The translations under genes were made by a program, and so were the position numbers. The notes under the pieces were generated by a model. That model was not told where the DNA came from and ran no database searches. It was given only the letters and a program-made list of their open reading frames with translations. Shown piece by piece: positions 16,185-26,012 of a stretch of DNA of 64,000 nucleotides (within the stretch, counting starts at the first letter, position 1; each line of letters starts with the position of its first letter). This DNA comes from Aliiruegeria haliotis (GTDB lineage Bacteria > Pseudomonadota > Alphaproteobacteria > Rhodobacterales > Rhodobacteraceae). Location of the stretch: contig NZ_PVTD01000002.1 in NCBI RefSeq assembly GCF_003003255.1, forward strand, positions 620,001-684,000. The letters run 5' to 3'.

Positions 16185-16784
16185 GGTCATGTCCTCATGT
16201 CTGAGCAGGATCATCGCGGGGATTGCCACGGGACGGCCCATGGCGCCGAGATGGGGATAAAGTCCTCTTGCTAGGGCATACACCCTTGGCCGTTGTCATA
16301 CTGACATAGGCGCGGTTGTCACCCAACAAAAGCGCAGACCGGGAAGTCGCTGACTGGGTGGCAGATGTTGGATGGGTGCGCGAACCGCTGGTTCGGATCT
16401 GGCCAAGGCGCCCCAGGACGCAGAGTTCGGGCGGGGGGGGCTGATGCCGCGAAGGCGCGCGCCTGCCCGGCCAGACCGGCCCCATATCCCTTTTTTTCAA
16501 GGCATATCGGCGCATCCGAAGTGCAATGAAGAACGCACGCACCGGCTTTGCAACCATCTTGAGAGATGGTCGGACGGTTTTCGAAATCGGTGGCAATTCG
16601 CTCTGTTTAGCGCTCTCAACAGACGGTTTCGCGCTGCCAAAACGGGTTTCGGACGCATTGCGGCGTCAATCTGCCACGCCCCGCCCCGGTTGTGCGCAGC
16701 GCGCCGAGACTAGGTCGCCGCGTCAGGCTTGAGCCGTAGCAGCCCGAGTCGCCCATCGACAGCGCAGTTCGACAGCGACCGCAC
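16185..16784. other. Intergenic region upstream of gap
   Basis: These 600 bases between gap and the GH4 gene hold short open frames (for example plus 16526-16732) with no recognisable family, and I call none of them a gene. The gap promoter must lie here, and a candidate is listed separately. No repeat or RNA gene was seen. Confidence 0.45.
16295..16322 (-). promoter_or_regulatory. Candidate gap promoter
   Basis: On the minus strand GTGACA (16322-16317) and TATGAC (16300-16295) are spaced by 16 bases, giving a leader of about 105 bases before the gap ATG. The heptamer TGACAAC occurs twice here, 23 bases apart, and overlaps both boxes, which might mark a regulator site. The match is only moderate. 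Confidence 0.33.
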
Positions 16785-18146
16785 TCAGTCCCGAGCGTGA
16801 ACCCAATGCGGCAACAGTACCCCGTGGGCCTGGATCAGCTTGTCGACCACTTGCCAGATCTGCTCCAGGTCGAGCTCGGCCCCGGTGTGTGGATCGAGCA
16901 TGGCGGCATGGTAGATATGCTCCCGCTTCTCCTCGATCAGCGCCGCAACCGTCAGTTCCTGGACGTTCACATTGGTGCGCATCAGCGCCACCAGTTGCGG
17001 CGGAATGTCGGAGACGACCGAAGGCTGCACCCCGTTGCCATCGACGAAACAGGGCACCTCCACGGCGCAGCCCTCGGGCAGTTGAGGGACGTAGCCGTGG
17101 TTTGGTACGTTGCCGGCCACCCGGACAGGCGTGTCGGTCCAGACGGCATGTACGATATCGGCAGCCTCCTCGACCCGCGTCGAGAGGTCGATTTCCCCCG
17201 ACGCGTCTAGGCGCGCCTGGCGGGCCTTCCACTCGTCGATCTGCTCTTCGCACCGCTTGGGGTATTCATCCAGAGGGATCTGGTATTTCTCGATCAGGTC
17301 AGGGCGGGATTGCTTGATGAACCACGGCGTGTACTCGGCAAAATGCTCCGAACTCTCGGACACGTAGTAACCGAGGCGCCCCATCATCTCGTAGCGGACC
17401 AGGTTGGCACATCGCGGATAGGTCCTGTTGTCCGGTCTGGGCAGCACGCCGGCCGCATAACCCTCCCGCAGCGCAGGGTACAGGTCGCGGAGGCTCCCAT
17501 CCGACTGGACCTGGCTCAGTTCCAGAAAGAACGCCATGTGGTTGATGCCCGCACAGCGGTAGCGCATTGTCTCGACCGGGATCTGAAGATCCTGCGACAG
17601 TTCGAGGATCGACAGCGGCACCGAATGGCAGAGCCCGACCTGGCGGATGCCCGGGTAGCGTCGCGCAATTGACCAGGTGTTGATCGCCATCGGGTTGACG
17701 TATTGCAGCAGAAGAGCCTCGGGACAAAGCTCCATCATGTCCTCGCACAATGCCCAGAGATGCGGGACCGTCCGAAGCCCGCGCATGATGCCGCCAAGCC
17801 CCATGGTGTCGCCGATGGTTTGGCGCAACCCGGCTGCGGTCGGGATGTCGAAATCAATCGCTGTTGCGGGCATGTAGCCGCCGACCTGGAACGCAGCGAT
17901 AACGAAATCCGCCCCGGCAAGTGCAGCGCGCTGATCATGGTGACAGGCGAAGGTCGCCGAAACGCCCAGCTGTGCCACGAGCGCCTCCGCCACGCGCCCG
18001 GCCTCCGCCAATCGCTCCGCATCCACATCGACGAGCGCCACATGCGCCCCAGCCAGCGCAGCACGGCGCAGGATGTCGGCGATTACGTTCTTCATGAAAA
18101 CCGTGGAACCGGCGCCAATAAAGACAATGCGGGGACCGTCGCTCAT
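16785..18146 (-). CDS. Glycoside hydrolase family 4 alpha-glucosidase/alpha-galactosidase
   Basis: GH4 enzymes cleave alpha-glycosides by a redox mechanism that needs NAD+ and a divalent metal. The 453-residue protein opens with the dinucleotide-binding stretch RIVFIGAGSTVFMKN. It carries the family motifs VGGY, YVNPMAINTW, the metal-ligand cysteine in GLCHSVP, and GINHMAFFLEL. The N-terminal motif and length are closest to MelA/AglA-type enzymes on unphosphorylated sugars rather than the 6-phospho-glycosidases, which fits the absence of a PTS nearby. A ribosome binding site AAAGGA precedes the ATG. No sugar transporter is adjacent. Confidence 0.9.
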   Translation of the reverse strand: MSDGPRIVFIGAGSTVFMKNVIADILRRAALAGAHVALVDVDAERLAEAGRVAEALVAQLGVSATFACHHDQRAALAGADFVIAAFQVGGYMPATAIDFDIPTAAGLRQTIGDTMGLGGIMRGLRTVPHLWALCEDMMELCPEALLLQYVNPMAINTWSIARRYPGIRQVGLCHSVPLSILELSQDLQIPVETMRYRCAGINHMAFFLELSQVQSDGSLRDLYPALREGYAAGVLPRPDNRTYPRCANLVRYEMMGRLGYYVSESSEHFAEYTPWFIKQSRPDLIEKYQIPLDEYPKRCEEQIDEWKARQARLDASGEIDLSTRVEEAADIVHAVWTDTPVRVAGNVPNHGYVPQLPEGCAVEVPCFVDGNGVQPSVVSDIPPQLVALMRTNVNVQELTVAALIEEKREHIYHAAMLDPHTGAELDLEQIWQVVDKLIQAHGVLLPHWVHARD

Positions 18147-18587
18147 GCATAGTGTCCTTTTGCGGAGGGATTTCCGGAAAACGCAGGCCGTGTCGGATGC
18201 TCGTCAGGGTTCGCTGCCCCAACTTCCCCGAAAACCGGTGGGAGCGGAAGGGACGTGCCGCGCATGCGCAACGACCATGGCACAGGCCGGTCAAAGAGGT
18301 CGCCTCCAACTTCGCGTCCCGTGTCCCGGTTGCCCTGCCCGAACCGGGCCGCCTGTATGTCCGTGCGTGTCGACACTACCACCATCTCACTTTCCGGATG
18401 CACTACATTACCTTTGGTGGGATGGCCTACAGCTTTTCTAGCCGTCGCATAAGGGTGCGGCAAAGAGACAGGGCCTGACGCCCGTCCACAACGGGCGGGC
18501 AATGCGCTGGCATCGGATAGGGTGAAACACAGGGGCACGACGAAACGCCGACGATGGTCGCCAGCGCGGGCCGTCACACGGACACAC
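18147..18587. other. Intergenic region without a recognised gene
   Basis: Nothing with family features was found on either strand in these 440 bases. A 7-base-pair hairpin (18479-18485 with 18491-18497) lacks a T-run. The start region of the GH4 gene lies at its left end and the phasin terminator at its right end. Confidence 0.4.
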
Positions 18588-18624
18588 AAAAAAATCACCG
18601 CCACGTCCTTTCGGAACGTGGCGG
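18588..18624 (-). terminator. Rho-independent terminator of the phasin gene
   Basis: CCGCCACGT (18598-18606) pairs perfectly with ACGTGGCGG (18616-18624) around a 9-base loop. On the minus strand the stem is followed by a run of seven T. It lies 78 bases after the phasin stop. Confidence 0.85.
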
Positions 18625-18701
18625 CGACCAGAAACAGGTTCCAATTCTCCGAAAGCGCCGCCCCGATGGGTCCTCCCCGGCGTCTCCCGGCTACCGGCGA
18701 T

Positions 18702-19052
18702 CTAGCCTCCGGAATTTCGGCCCAGCAATGCATCGATTGCGCAGCGGTTCATTCGAACCAGCTTGCCCGTCTCGGCGCTATACTGATCAAAGGCCGTTTT
18801 TAAGAACCGTCCCTGTATCTCTCGCATCTCCACCGGGTTGTCACAGTCAAGCAGTTCCGACTGGGTCCGGAGGTCCTCACGGATCCGATCGGAAATGAAC
18901 TGTGCGACCTCGGCGCTCATGTCTGCCATCTGCTGTACCCAGACCGGATTGGGCCACCCGAAGGCCGCCACGCCAATACGCTGCCAATGTGCGAAGACCT
19001 CCCCGCCGCGCACCATCGGCATGTCCCGGGCCCAGTTGGCATCGGCTGTCAT
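18702..19052 (-). CDS. Phasin-like protein
   Basis: This 116-residue helical protein resembles phasins, which coat polyhydroxyalkanoate granules. The start MTADANWARDMPMV at 19052 sits 5 bases after GGAGGAAG. Features of the family are an amphipathic helical core with ADMSAEVAQFISDRIREDL and the charged segment EIQGRFLKTAFDQYSAETGKLV. No PHA synthase is in the window. Its promoter carries an almost perfect FNR box, so expression is likely to rise when oxygen is low. That would fit storage polymer use as an electron sink. The phasin label is by resemblance and should be checked. Confidence 0.72.
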   Translation of the reverse strand: MTADANWARDMPMVRGGEVFAHWQRIGVAAFGWPNPVWVQQMADMSAEVAQFISDRIREDLRTQSELLDCDNPVEMREIQGRFLKTAFDQYSAETGKLVRMNRCAIDALLGRNSGG

Positions 19053-19092
19053 GTCTTCCTCCCCTGCCCATGTCGGTTGAGTCGACACCACA

Positions 19093-19133
19093 GCATTACG
19101 TATGGTTAATGCCCTGTCTTTGACCCGGATCAA
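19093..19133 (-). promoter_or_regulatory. FNR-type class II promoter of the phasin gene
   Basis: TTGACCCGGATCAA at 19120-19133 differs from the FNR consensus TTGAT-N4-ATCAA by one base. On the minus strand a TAATGC at 19098-19093 is centred 31 bases downstream of the box centre, where the -10 element of a promoter with FNR at -41.5 should be. Transcription would start near 19085, about 33 bases before the ATG. Confidence 0.7.
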
Positions 19134-19376
19134 TGCCGGTGGGTCTGTTTCGGGGCAGGTCACGGGCGTCGAGGGTTGCGATTCGCCGCCCCTCCGGGAG
19201 AGGCACCTGTCCCGGCGATCTCCGCAATTTGGCAAAAAACGATGCACGAGCCCCCGAACCCTGCGGCCCGAAGCGCGCTTTTCCCTTTCCAACCACGGAA
19301 AACGGCCCTATACGGCGGGCTTCCAAACCCACCGGGCATACACCCTTGGAGGATGCCCATATCTAGGAGAATACCA

Positions 19377-20003
19377 ATGGCTGGTGAGATTCCGGATCTT
19401 TACGCCACGGTTCGTGCGGGGACAGGCAAGGGGGCCGCTCGCCAAGCTCGTCGTGACGGGCTTGTACCTGGCGTTGTCTATGGCGGCGGCGAAGACCCCG
19501 TCTCGATCAACATCCCCTTCAACGAGCTTCTGAAGCGCCTCAAGGCAGGCCGCTTCCTGGCGACCCTTTTCAACCTGAAGGTTGAAGGCCGGGACGATGT
19601 TCGTGTGATCTGCCGTAGTGTCCAACGTGACGTCGTGAAGGACCTTCCGACCCATGTCGACTTCATGCGCCTGCGCCGGACGTCGAAAGTGGCATTGTTC
19701 ATCCCGGTCGAGTTCACCGGCGAAGCCGATTGCCCCGGCATCAAGCGTGGCGGTGTGCTCACCGTTGTGCGTCCGGAAATTGAGCTTGTCGTGACCGCGG
19801 CCGATATCCCCGAGAAGATCGAGATCTCTCTGGAGGGGCTGGACATCAACGATCACATCTCGATCTCCATGGTCAAGCTGCCGGAAGGCGCCAAGGCCAC
19901 CATCGATCGCGACTTCAACATCGCCTCGATCTCTGCACCGTCTGGCCTGGCCGCCAGCGGCGATGAGGAGGAAGAGGAAATCGAAGAGGTTGAAGAGGTC
20001 TGA
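19377..20003 (+). CDS. rplY: 50S ribosomal protein L25/general stress protein Ctc
   Basis: L25 of the long CTC type binds 5S rRNA in the large subunit. The ATG at 19377 follows AGGAGA by 6 bases and gives [21 protein letters not shown], the usual alphaproteobacterial start. The 208-residue protein has the N-terminal L25 domain ([20 protein letters not shown]) and the second beta-domain ([18 protein letters not shown]). It ends in an acidic tail of glutamates, also typical. A possible -10 box TATACG is at 19309-19314. A strong terminator follows. Confidence 0.95.
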   Translation: MAGEIPDLYATVRAGTGKGAARQARRDGLVPGVVYGGGEDPVSINIPFNELLKRLKAGRFLATLFNLKVEGRDDVRVICRSVQRDVVKDLPTHVDFMRLRRTSKVALFIPVEFTGEADCPGIKRGGVLTVVRPEIELVVTAADIPEKIEISLEGLDINDHISISMVKLPEGAKATIDRDFNIASISAPSGLAASGDEEEEEIEEVEEV

Positions 20004-20026
20004 CCTCTCGCTTCTGACGTTTGCGA

Positions 20027-20055
20027 AAGGGCGTGTCACAGGGCGCGCCCTTTTT
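20027..20055 (+). terminator. Rho-independent terminator of rplY
   Basis: AAGGGCG (20027-20033) pairs with CGCCCTT (20046-20052), which runs directly into a T-run (TTTTT at 20051-20055). It starts 24 bases after the rplY stop. Confidence 0.8.
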
Positions 20056-20232
20056 CTGTGGAGCCACGCCGGCGATCCGTCTGTTCGGAACCTGGCCACC
20101 GCCCACCCTGCCCGCTCGCTCGGCACCCACACCGTTCCGGCGCACCTATCTATCTTGCCGCCAGATGCGGTTGCCATTTGCGCGCCATCACCGAAACCGT
20201 GTAGTTTTGTGGCAAGTTGTTGTGAGGATGCG

Positions 20233-20790
20233 ATGAAACCGATCCTGCCCGCGCGCGCCACCCTGGTCGCCATCGCTCTGCTGGCAAGCGCCGGCCTTGC
20301 TTTCGCCAGTGACCTGCCAACCTCGAAGCAGACAGCTCTCGGCCTCTATCTTTCCGCGTCGGAGGCGGCGCAGTTCCTGCAGGAGACCCCCGACGCGATC
20401 ATGATCGATGTCCGCACGCCGGAGGAAATCGACGAAACCGGCATGGCGGAAACAGTCGACGCGCTGATCCCGCTGGCGGTGCTCGACCACGGCCGCTTGA
20501 TCTTCAACAAGGACTTCCTGCCCGGCGTCGCGAAGCTCGCCAACGACAGGAAGCTTGTGCCAGATCAGCCGATCGTCGTCATCTGCCGCTCCGGCAATCG
20601 TTCGGCCGAAGCGGTCGATGCGATCTCACGGCTCGGCTTCACCCGGGTCTACACGGTCACGGATGGGTTCGAGGGCGATCGCGCTGCAACCGGCAATCGC
20701 AACGTCAACGGCTGGAAGAATGCCGGCCTGCCGTGGCGGCCGCAACGCGCCAGCAGTTGCGCGCCCGCCCGTGAGGGCGGGTCCTGCTAG
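20233..20790 (+). CDS. Periplasmic rhodanese-domain protein
   Basis: This 185-residue protein has a signal peptide (MKPILPARATLVAIALLASA, cleaved near AFA-S) and one rhodanese domain. The active-site loop is CRSGNRS, so the persulfide cysteine is present, and the upstream signature is IMIDVRTPEEI. Such proteins carry sulfane sulfur or act in oxidative stress in the periplasm. The C-terminus has two further cysteines (SSCAPAREGGSC). The coding DNA for that tail forms a perfect 7-base-pair hairpin with a GTGA loop (20764-20781). The gene stands alone between rplY and a converging heme monooxygenase gene. Confidence 0.87.
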   Translation: MKPILPARATLVAIALLASAGLAFASDLPTSKQTALGLYLSASEAAQFLQETPDAIMIDVRTPEEIDETGMAETVDALIPLAVLDHGRLIFNKDFLPGVAKLANDRKLVPDQPIVVICRSGNRSAEAVDAISRLGFTRVYTVTDGFEGDRAATGNRNVNGWKNAGLPWRPQRASSCAPAREGGSC

Positions 20791-20899
20791 CTGTCAGAAC
20801 ACCGCTCGAAATGGGCGCGTTTTTACCCTTGGATGCGAGACGAACCAGCAGCCTTCCTTGTGGCTTCAATTGCCGAGCCAAGGACTTTCGCCACACGGC

Positions 20900-21211
20900 T
20901 CAGCCGATGGATTGCACTGAAGAGAAAACCTCCAACTCAGGTGCCCCGATATAGATATCCTTGCTCGATCGCACTCCGGAATGGGCTTGTCGAAACGCCT
21001 CGGACTTCGTCCAGTCGCGGAAGGCGTCCTCGCTGGCCCACATGGTGTGCGAAGCATATAGCGTGTGGTCGTCCATCTCCGGGCCTCGCATCAGGTGAAA
21101 TGACACGAAGCCGGGCACGTCCGGGAGCTTTGACTCGCGGCCCTTCCAGATCGCCTCGAACGCATCCTCGCAGCCCGGCTTGATCTGGAAGCGGTTCATT
21201 GTCAGGAACAT
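20900..21211 (-). CDS. IsdG/HmoA-like heme-degrading monooxygenase (ABM fold)
   Basis: The 103-residue protein has the antibiotic-biosynthesis-monooxygenase fold and begins [13 protein letters not shown]. The catalytic triad of IsdG-type heme oxygenases is fully present: Asn6, Trp67 and His77, with Trp and His separated by the same ten residues as in IsdG. It could therefore open heme and release iron in the cytoplasm. A frame starting upstream at 21256 exists, but the start at 21211 matches the family. It is divergent from pth and does not sit with heme transport genes. Confidence 0.78.
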   Translation of the reverse strand: MFLTMNRFQIKPGCEDAFEAIWKGRESKLPDVPGFVSFHLMRGPEMDDHTLYASHTMWASEDAFRDWTKSEAFRQAHSGVRSSKDIYIGAPELEVFSSVQSIG

Positions 21212-21318
21212 GGCACTCTCTCTGTCGTTTTCACCCGCCGGCCAGAGGGCTGGCATTGCATCGCAGTTCAGGGCAAGAGAAGGACAAGGTCAACCACCCG
21301 GAACAAAGGAAACCGCCC

Positions 21319-22017
21319 GTGCAGTTGTTTGTCGGCCTCGGCAATCCCGGCGCCAAGTACGCCCAGAACAGACACAACATCGGCTTCATGGCGCTGGACC
21401 GCATCGCCGCGGATCATGGATTTGCCCCATGGCGCGGGAAGTTCCAGGGCGCGCTCAGCGAAGGGCGGCTCGGGTCGGAGCGAGTGTTGCTCCTGAAGCC
21501 TGAAACCTTCATGAACCGCTCGGGTCAATCGGTGGGTGAAGCGATGCGCTTCTTCAAGCTGGAGCCGGACGATGTCACCGTGTTCCACGACGAGCTTGAC
21601 CTTGCGCCGGGCAAGGTGCGGGTCAAGCAGGGTGGCGGGCACGCGGGTCACAACGGTCTGCGCTCGATCCACGCGGCCATCGGCCCGGAGTATCGCCGCG
21701 TTCGCCTCGGCATCGGTCATCCCGGCCATAAGGACGCCGTTTCGGGCTATGTCCTTCGTGACTTTCCGAAGGCAGACGCGGACTGGTTGGACGATTTGCT
21801 GCGCGGCATATGCGACGGCGCCCCGCAACTGGCGTCAGGCGATACCGGCAGGTTTCTGAACGCGATTGCCCTGCGCGTGAACCCACCCCGCTCCTCGACG
21901 ACACAGCAAAAAGAGGCAAAGGCCCCGCCAAAGCAATCGCCGGATGAGCGGAAGCCCGAACAGCCAGCTCCGGAGTCCCGGTCGCCCCTGCAAAAGCTCG
22001 TCGATCGGTTCAAATGA
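21319..22017 (+). CDS. pth: Peptidyl-tRNA hydrolase
   Basis: Pth recycles tRNA from peptidyl-tRNAs that drop off the ribosome. The start is a GTG at 21319, 8 bases after AAAGGA, giving [20 protein letters not shown]. The catalytic histidine lies in NRHNIGF, with the conserved [15 protein letters not shown] and [12 protein letters not shown] segments following. The 232-residue length includes a Lys/Pro-rich C-terminal tail of about 40 residues common in alphaproteobacteria. Its stop overlaps the next gene by 4 bases. In many related genomes pth follows rplY closely. Here the rhodanese and the opposing monooxygenase gene lie between them. Confidence 0.95.
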   Translation: MQLFVGLGNPGAKYAQNRHNIGFMALDRIAADHGFAPWRGKFQGALSEGRLGSERVLLLKPETFMNRSGQSVGEAMRFFKLEPDDVTVFHDELDLAPGKVRVKQGGGHAGHNGLRSIHAAIGPEYRRVRLGIGHPGHKDAVSGYVLRDFPKADADWLDDLLRGICDGAPQLASGDTGRFLNAIALRVNPPRSSTTQQKEAKAPPKQSPDERKPEQPAPESRSPLQKLVDRFK

Positions 22018-23066
22018 CACCCGCGGACGCGGTTCGTGCCTCCTTCGCGGAGCAAGCGCCGACACTGGAGCGGTTGGGATCGCCTTTCATGGGGCGACTG
22101 ATGCGGTTGCTGGCGGAGCGCCTCGCACCGGGCACGCCGATCAGTGACAAGGTTCTGGCATGGAAGGGAGATCCCCGGGCCGCTGCGGACAATGTGTCCC
22201 TGCGCCTCGCCGGTGGGCTGCATGCGCTCGTGATCTCAAACACCGAGCCGGAACTCGCTTCGGCCTACCCGCCAAACGACGTATCCGACGACGTGCTCTG
22301 GTCGGCCATCGATTCTGCTTTCAGGCGGCATTCCGACACGCTTTCCCCATGGCTCGACAGACCGCCGCAGACCAACGAGGTCCGGCGCGCCGCGGCATTG
22401 ATCCCGGCGCTCCACCTGCTTGCTCGCGAAACCGGCAAGCCCCTGGCCGTGTGGGAGGTTGGATGCAGTGCCGGTCTTGCGCTCCGCATGGATCGGTTCC
22501 ACCTCTCCGCCGGTTCAACCAGCTATGGCCCAGGGGAGAGCGCTGTCCGTCTGCGGCCCGACTGGACGGGAGCGCCACCGGCACCGTCCCGGATCGAGAT
22601 TGTCGACCGGCAGGGTGTCGACCTTTCGCCCCTCGATCCCGCCGATCCGGAGCACCGGCTGCGGCTGCTGTCCTACCTGTGGCCTGACCAGCCGGACCGC
22701 CGGGCCCTCACCAAGGCCGCCATCTCCGTGGCGCTGGAAACGCCCGCGAGGATCCAGAAGGCGGATGCCCTCGACTGGCTGGCCAGAACACTCCCAACCC
22801 GCAGGGAGGGCGTCGCGACACTTCTCTTTCACACGGTTGCCTGGCAATACCTGCCACCGAAGGCGCGTGCCCGCGGTGAAGCGATGATCGCGGCGGAAGG
22901 CGCCCGCGCGACACCGGACAGCCCGCTTGCGCGGCTCTCGCTGGAGGGCGACGGCGAGCCGCAGGCCGCGTTGACACTGCAGGTCTGGCCGGGAGGCCGG
23001 TGTCGTCACCTCGGGCGTGCGGATTTCCATGGACGGACCGTGGAGTGGGGTTCGTCCAAGAGCTGA
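22014..23066 (+). CDS. DUF2332 family protein
   Basis: This 350-residue cytoplasmic protein belongs to the DUF2332 family, recognised by the segment [18 protein letters not shown] followed by the glycine-rich [16 protein letters not shown] and the late HTVAWQYLP motif. The glycine-rich stretch resembles a nucleotide- or SAM-binding turn, but no activity is known. It overlaps pth by ATGA, so it is coupled to that gene, and is followed after 58 bases by a DUF2237 gene. Confidence 0.82.
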   Translation: MTPADAVRASFAEQAPTLERLGSPFMGRLMRLLAERLAPGTPISDKVLAWKGDPRAAADNVSLRLAGGLHALVISNTEPELASAYPPNDVSDDVLWSAIDSAFRRHSDTLSPWLDRPPQTNEVRRAAALIPALHLLARETGKPLAVWEVGCSAGLALRMDRFHLSAGSTSYGPGESAVRLRPDWTGAPPAPSRIEIVDRQGVDLSPLDPADPEHRLRLLSYLWPDQPDRRALTKAAISVALETPARIQKADALDWLARTLPTRREGVATLLFHTVAWQYLPPKARARGEAMIAAEGARATPDSPLARLSLEGDGEPQAALTLQVWPGGRCRHLGRADFHGRTVEWGSSKS

Positions 23067-23124
23067 GGCGCGCGCCGGACGGTGGACGGCGACAAAGGTG
23101 ACTTGGCGGCAGGACGCGCCTATC

Positions 23125-23514
23125 ATGGTCGCCAACATGCAAAAGGACCCGTCGCTCAACGTTCTCGGCACCGATCTGCGACCGTGCTCGCAGGATCCCC
23201 TGACCGGCTTTTTCCGGGACGGCGCCTGCAACACCTGCGCAGAGGATCAGGGCAGCCACACGGTCTGCGCCGTGATGACAGCCGAGTTCCTCGCATACTC
23301 AAAATACGTCGGCAATGACCTCAGCACGCCCAGACCGGAGTTCGGCTTCTCTGGATTGCTGCCGGGCGATCGCTGGTGCCTCTGCGCTGCCCGTTTTCTG
23401 CAAGCCTACGGAGAGGGGTGTGCGCCGAAGGTTCACCTCGACGCCACACATGTCCGCGCACTGGATATCGTACCGCTGGATTTTCTGAAGGCGAGCGCCG
23501 CGACAGAATCCTAG
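23125..23514 (+). CDS. DUF2237 family protein
   Basis: The 129-residue protein carries the DUF2237 core LNVLGTDLRPCSQDPLTGFF and then RDGACNTCAEDQGSHTVCA, with several conserved cysteines, plus PGDRWCLCAARFLQAY. The function of the family is unknown. A second ATG at 23137 (MQKDPSLNVLG) is closer to the family consensus and may be the true start. The gene ends 9 bases before the converging trpB stop. Confidence 0.82.
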   Translation: MVANMQKDPSLNVLGTDLRPCSQDPLTGFFRDGACNTCAEDQGSHTVCAVMTAEFLAYSKYVGNDLSTPRPEFGFSGLLPGDRWCLCAARFLQAYGEGCAPKVHLDATHVRALDIVPLDFLKASAATES

Positions 23515-23523
23515 GCGCCTCTT

Positions 23524-24756
23524 TTAGTCGGCTTCGCCCATGTCGATGCCAAGCGCACGCGCTACGGTGAAGATGTCCTTGTCACCACGCCCGCACATGT
23601 TCATGCAGATAATGTGATCGGACGGCAGTTCGGGTGCAATCTTGATCACATGGGCCAATGCGTGGCTCGGCTCCAGCGCGGGGATGATTCCCTCCTGTTC
23701 GCAGCAGAGCTGAAAGGCAGCCAGCGCCTCCACATCGGTGACAGAGACGTATTTTGCCCGCCCGATATCGTGCAGCCAGGAATGCTCAGGCCCGATACCC
23801 GGGTAGTCCAGGCCGGCCGAGATCGAGTGCCCTTCCAGGATCTGCCCGTCGTCATCCTGCAACAGATAGGTCCGGTTGCCATGCAACACGCCCGGACGGC
23901 CACCCGTCAGCGATGCGCAATGCTCCATCTTTTCGTTCACGCCCTTGCCGCCCGCCTCGACGCCGATGATCGCGACCTCCTTGTCGTCGAGGAACGGGTA
24001 GAAAAGACCCATGGCATTCGACCCACCGCCGATGGCGGCGATAATGGTGTCTGGCAGACGACCCTCGCGCTCCAGCATCTGTGCCTTGGCTTCCTTGCCG
24101 ATGATGGTCTGGAAGTCACGCACCATCGCCGGGTAGGGATGCGGGCCCGCCACGGTGCCGATGCAGTAGAACGTGTCGCGCACATTGGTCACCCAGTCGC
24201 GCAGCGCATCGTTCATCGCGTCCTTCAGCGTGCCCCGACCGGAGGTCACCGGCACCACCTCGGCGCCCAGAAGCTTCATCCGGAAGACGTTCGGCGCCTG
24301 CCGCTCGACATCCGTCGCACCCATGTAGACGACGCACTTCAATCCGAACTTCGCGCAGACCGTCGCCGTGGCCACGCCATGCTGGCCTGCGCCGGTTTCG
24401 GCAATGATCCGGGTCTTGCCCATGCGCCGCGCCAGGATGATCTGGCCAAGCACATTGTTGATCTTGTGCGCGCCGGTGTGATTCAGCTCGTCCCGCTTGA
24501 GGTAGATCTTCGCGCCGCCAAGATGCGCCGTCAGGCGGTCTGCGAAATAGAGCGGCGAGGGCCGGCCGACATAATGTTTCCACAGGTCGTCCATCTCCGC
24601 CCAGAAGCTCTCGTCGGTCTTCGCGAACTCGTACTGGGCCTCGAGATCGAGGATCAGCGGCATCAGCGTCTCCGACACGAACCGCCCGCCAAACTTGCCG
24701 AAACGCCCGTTTTCATCGGGCCCGCTCATGAACGAATTGATCAGATCCTCAGGCAT
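23524..24756 (-). CDS. trpB: Tryptophan synthase beta chain
   Basis: TrpB joins indole and serine to make tryptophan with pyridoxal phosphate, working with TrpA. The 410-residue protein has the PLP lysine in [10 protein letters not shown], the phosphate-binding GGGSNAMG and the channel segment [12 protein letters not shown]. The N-terminus [17 protein letters not shown] is typical of alphaproteobacteria. It lies 158 bases after a GNAT gene, which in turn overlaps trpF. TrpA is not in the window. Confidence 0.97.
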   Translation of the reverse strand: MPEDLINSFMSGPDENGRFGKFGGRFVSETLMPLILDLEAQYEFAKTDESFWAEMDDLWKHYVGRPSPLYFADRLTAHLGGAKIYLKRDELNHTGAHKINNVLGQIILARRMGKTRIIAETGAGQHGVATATVCAKFGLKCVVYMGATDVERQAPNVFRMKLLGAEVVPVTSGRGTLKDAMNDALRDWVTNVRDTFYCIGTVAGPHPYPAMVRDFQTIIGKEAKAQMLEREGRLPDTIIAAIGGGSNAMGLFYPFLDDKEVAIIGVEAGGKGVNEKMEHCASLTGGRPGVLHGNRTYLLQDDDGQILEGHSISAGLDYPGIGPEHSWLHDIGRAKYVSVTDVEALAAFQLCCEQEGIIPALEPSHALAHVIKIAPELPSDHIICMNMCGRGDKDIFTVARALGIDMGEAD

Positions 24757-24914
24757 CTCTTCCTCGCTTCTGCCACCGCCCCTGCGGACAGTCCGCAGAC
24801 CCTACACCGGCCGGGTGCGGGGGAAAACCACTCTGCACGGTGATCTGTTCGAAAATATCCCGACCGACGTGGGTTTTCCGGACGGCTGGCCACTTGCTCC
24901 GAAGCGCTCGCACG

Positions 24915-25367
24915 CTAAGCGCACAGCACCTTCTTGAACCCAACGTGCGAGGCCTCGTAGCCAAGCCCGCGGTAGAAGTCGTGGGCCCTGTCGCGGGATG
25001 CGTTGGACGTCAGTTGAATCAAACTGCATCCGGCGTCCCGGGCTCGCGCTTCGGCGTCCGCCATCAACGCCACCCCGATCCCCTGCCCGCGCAACTCGCC
25101 ATCTACACGCACACTTTCGACCTGTGCCCGCCGCGACGCCTTGAGCGACAAGCCAGATATGAACGTCAATTGGTAGGTCGCGACGATCCGCCCCTCTGAC
25201 TCCCCGACGATCAGATGATTACCGCCCTCCATGCGCATCGCATCGAAAGCCGCAAAGTAAGGATCGGGATCGGTGTCCTCGCGGGCCTTCCCCAGAACGT
25301 CATCGGCCAGCATCGCGACGATGACCGGAACATCGTAGCGCAGCGCCTCGCGCCACAGGAGGGTCAT
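24915..25367 (-). CDS. GNAT-family N-acetyltransferase
   Basis: This 150-residue protein has a single acetyltransferase domain. The acetyl-CoA-binding motif appears as [17 protein letters not shown], and the C-terminal part [19 protein letters not shown] is the usual GNAT ending. The substrate is unknown. It starts inside the last four bases of trpF and precedes trpB, so it is a guest in a tryptophan operon. Confidence 0.87.
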   Translation of the reverse strand: MTLLWREALRYDVPVIVAMLADDVLGKAREDTDPDPYFAAFDAMRMEGGNHLIVGESEGRIVATYQLTFISGLSLKASRRAQVESVRVDGELRGQGIGVALMADAEARARDAGCSLIQLTSNASRDRAHDFYRGLGYEASHVGFKKVLCA

Positions 25368-26005
25368 TCGCGGGCGGCCGCAACGAAGGCGGCGATGCGC
25401 GCCGGGTCCTTCACCCCGGGCGCGCTTTCCACGCCGGAGGAGACATCAACCTGGTTGGCACCCGTCAGGTGAACGGCTTCACGGACGTTCGCCGGCGTCA
25501 ACCCTCCGGCCAGCATCCATGGCACCGCCCAGCGGCGCCCGGCAATCAGGCGCCAGTCAAAGGCAAGTCCATTGCCCCCCGGCAGATCGGCGCCTTTCGG
25601 CGGCTTTGCATCCACGAGGAGTTGATCGGCCACCTGACTGAACTCGGCAAGCGCGGGCAGATCCTCTTCCGACGCGACACCCAATGCTTTCATCACCGGC
25701 AACCCATAGCGCGCACGGATCTCTGCAATTCGGTCGGGGCTTTCGGACCCATGCAATTGCAGCATGTCCAATGGAACGGACTCGACGATGCCATCCAGTT
25801 CGGCCTCGCTGGCGTTCACCGTGAGGCCGACCTTCGCGACCCCTTCAGGCGCCTCGAAGGACAGCACCCGCGCCGTTTCCGGCGAGACGTACCGTGGCGA
25901 TTTCGGAAAGAAGTTGAACCCGACATAGACCCCGCCAGCCGCCGCCACGGCGCCGAGGTCCTGCGGACGTGTTACGCCGCAAATCTTTACCCGGATGTCT
26001 GGCAT
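25364..26005 (-). CDS. trpF: Phosphoribosylanthranilate isomerase
   Basis: TrpF carries out the third step of tryptophan synthesis. The start at 26005 gives [17 protein letters not shown], the family N-terminus with the catalytic cysteine in KICG. The later motif [18 protein letters not shown] holds the general acid aspartate, and the phosphate-binding parts are [10 protein letters not shown] and VDVSSGVE. The 213-residue length is normal. It lies 7 bases after lapA and overlaps the GNAT gene by 4 bases. Confidence 0.95.
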   Translation of the reverse strand: MPDIRVKICGVTRPQDLGAVAAAGGVYVGFNFFPKSPRYVSPETARVLSFEAPEGVAKVGLTVNASEAELDGIVESVPLDMLQLHGSESPDRIAEIRARYGLPVMKALGVASEEDLPALAEFSQVADQLLVDAKPPKGADLPGGNGLAFDWRLIAGRRWAVPWMLAGGLTPANVREAVHLTGANQVDVSSGVESAPGVKDPARIAAFVAAARE

Positions 26006-26012
26006 GAGTGCC

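Noticed and set aside
16274-16289. A 16-base identical sequence shared with 19334-19349 (upstream of gap and of rplY)
   Set aside because: One such match is expected by chance in a window of this size, and the two copies have opposite orientation to their genes.
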